A DNA stretch of 14,394 bases from contig JBBSLC010000077.1 in assembly GCA_038255685.1 (NCBI GenBank), positions 1 through 14,394 on the forward strand. The letters run 5' to 3'. The position numbers and the translations under genes were made by a program. The DNA is from CADCSY01 sp038255685. Its GTDB lineage: Bacteria > Actinomycetota > Acidimicrobiia > Acidimicrobiales > CADCSY01. How positions within the stretch are numbered: position 1 is the first letter of the stretch; every line of letters starts with the position of its first letter. Shown one piece after another: positions 13,318-14,394 of the stretch. The notes under the pieces were generated by a model. That model was not told where the DNA came from. It saw only the letters and a program-made list of their open reading frames with translations, and ran no database searches.

Positions 13318-14394
13318 GTGATCGACCTCCTCGCAGGGTTCATCCAGGAGCTGCGCCGGGCCGGGCTGCCGGTGAGCCTCACCGAGGACCTCGACGCCAT
13401 GGAGGCGATCAAGCACATCCCCCTCGAGGACCGCGAGGCGTTCAAGTACGCCCTCGCCGCCACCCTCGTGAAGAGCGCTGCGCACTGGAAGGCGTTCGAG
13501 ACCGTCTTCGAGGTGTACTTCTCGATGCGGGGCCGGGAGTACACGATCGGTGACACCAACGCCGACGCCGAGCTGCAGAAGCTCATGGACGAGCTGCAGT
13601 CCGGCGAGGGCGACCAGGACGGGATGGGTGGCGACGGCGGCGGGGGCATGGAGGCCCTCACCCCCGAGGAGCTCGCCGAGATGCTCTACAACGCCATGCT
13701 CAACGCCGACGAGGCGATGATGAAGGCGGTCGCCCGCCAGGCCGTGAAGCGCTTCGCCGGCATGGAGCCCGGCCGACCCGTGGGTGGCACCTACTACCTG
13801 TACCGGACCCTGCGGAACCTCGACCTCGACGGCGTCGTCGAGCGGATGATGGAGAAGGCGCGCGAGCAGGCGGGCGGCGAGCTCACGCCCCTCGAGGAGC
13901 GCCTCGAGCGCGACGAGGCGGAGATCCGCTCGACCCACATCAAGCAGGAGGTCGAGGCCGAGATCCGCCGCCGCCTCGTGGCCGACCGGGGCGTCGACGC
14001 CATGGCGAGGACGCTGCGCAAGCCGCTCCCCGAGGACGTCGACTTCATGCACGCCAGCCGGGAGGAGATGACGAACCTCAAGAAGGCGCTGCAGCCGCTC
14101 ACCCGCAAGCTCGCGGTGCGCCTGGCCAGGAAGCGGCGCCACGGGCGCAAGGGCAGCCTCGACTTCCGGAACACGGTCCGTCACTCGCTCAGCTACGGCG
14201 GTGTGCCCGCCGAGCCGAAGTTCAAGTACCCGCGTCCGGCCAAGCCCGAGATCTTCGTCATCGCCGACATCTCCGGCTCGGTCGCGTCGTTCGCCCGCTT
14301 CACCCTGCACCTCGTGTACGCCATCTCGAACCAGTTCTCCAAGGTCCGGGCGTTCGTGTTCATCGACGGCATCGACGAGGTCACCCGCTTCTTC
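13318..14394 (+). CDS. CoxE-like von Willebrand factor A domain protein (cut by right edge)
   Basis: 359 codons lie in the window with no stop; the gene continues past 14394. It starts MIDLLAGFIQELRRAGLPVS, with the helical N-terminal region usual in CoxE-like partners of MoxR ATPases. Residues 95-112 form a Gly/Asp-rich linker, and about 175-240 are highly charged helices. The VWA domain begins near 312 with FVIADISGS. D317, S319 and S321 form the DxSxS metal-ion-dependent adhesion site; the remaining MIDAS Thr and Asp lie beyond the edge. GTG 13318 is chosen for the GGGGA site and the short 13-nt gap from the MoxR-type gene. By family knowledge the pair acts together: the VWA protein binds the client through a divalent metal and the ATPase remodels it. 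Client not known. Confidence 0.9.
   Translation, partial: MIDLLAGFIQELRRAGLPVSLTEDLDAMEAIKHIPLEDREAFKYALAATLVKSAAHWKAFETVFEVYFSMRGREYTIGDTNADAELQKLMDELQSGEGDQDGMGGDGGGGMEALTPEELAEMLYNAMLNADEAMMKAVARQAVKRFAGMEPGRPVGGTYYLYRTLRNLDLDGVVERMMEKAREQAGGELTPLEERLERDEAEIRSTHIKQEVEAEIRRRLVADRGVDAMARTLRKPLPEDVDFMHASREEMTNLKKALQPLTRKLAVRLARKRRHGRKGSLDFRNTVRHSLSYGGVPAEPKFKYPRPAKPEIFVIADISGSVASFARFTLHLVYAISNQFSKVRAFVFIDGIDEVTRFF

Noticed and set aside
11325..13661. Long minus-strand open frame across proS and the MoxR-VWA genes
   Set aside because: It is out of frame with proS and antisense to the two plus-strand genes, with Arg/Pro-rich low-complexity translation. No independent support.

Overview
The window looks like chromosomal DNA of a high-GC Gram-positive bacterium, most likely Actinomycetota and plausibly class Acidimicrobiia. 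The lineage call is inference: it rests on the very high GC, the GTG/TTG starts, two start codons sitting 6 nt behind TANNNT boxes (leaderless-type starts), the actinobacterial-type PspA, and the obgE-proB order. I see no rRNA, tRNA, CRISPR array, insertion sequence or phage gene. Nearly all of the window is coding.

Layout. (a) 1-284, minus: 5' part of a dGTPase-like HD phosphohydrolase gene that runs off the left edge, head-to-head with obgE. (b) 436-2776, plus: obgE and proB, 1 nt apart. (c) 2819-4357: a divergent pair, a TetR-family repressor (minus) and a class I SAM methyltransferase (plus). They share a 39-69 bp AT-richer gap with two overlapping palindromes, the likely operator. (d) 4392-9128, minus: a four-gene set transcribed AAA+ ATPase -> membrane-hairpin/coiled-coil protein -> MurJ-type flippase -> PspA/IM30, with gaps of 34, -3 and 9 nt, so very probably one operon. 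(e) 9241-10488, plus: proA, separated from proB by about 6.5 kb. (f) 10562-12295, minus: proS, convergent with proA across a strong stem-loop. (g) 12408-14394, plus: a MoxR-type AAA+ ATPase and a CoxE-like von Willebrand A protein, the latter cut by the right edge.

How the genes work together. proB and proA encode the first two steps of proline synthesis and proS charges tRNA-Pro. obgE is a ribosome-assembly GTPase. The most interesting part is the minus-strand block 4392-9128. It joins a membrane-stress effector (PspA), a lipid II flippase candidate (MurJ), an uncharacterised membrane protein and a CbxX-type AAA+ ATPase whose N-terminal domain resembles TerB. Together they suggest an envelope-maintenance or envelope-stress module. 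A second chaperone-like pair (MoxR + VWA) lies 3 kb away behind a separate promoter with its own perfect palindrome. No single gene is of a new family for certain; the combination and its regulatory DNA are what merit attention.

Two coding regions run off the window edges and have only one end inside: the dGTPase fragment and the VWA gene. Many long open frames antisense to the real genes are artefacts of GC-rich codon usage and are not annotated.
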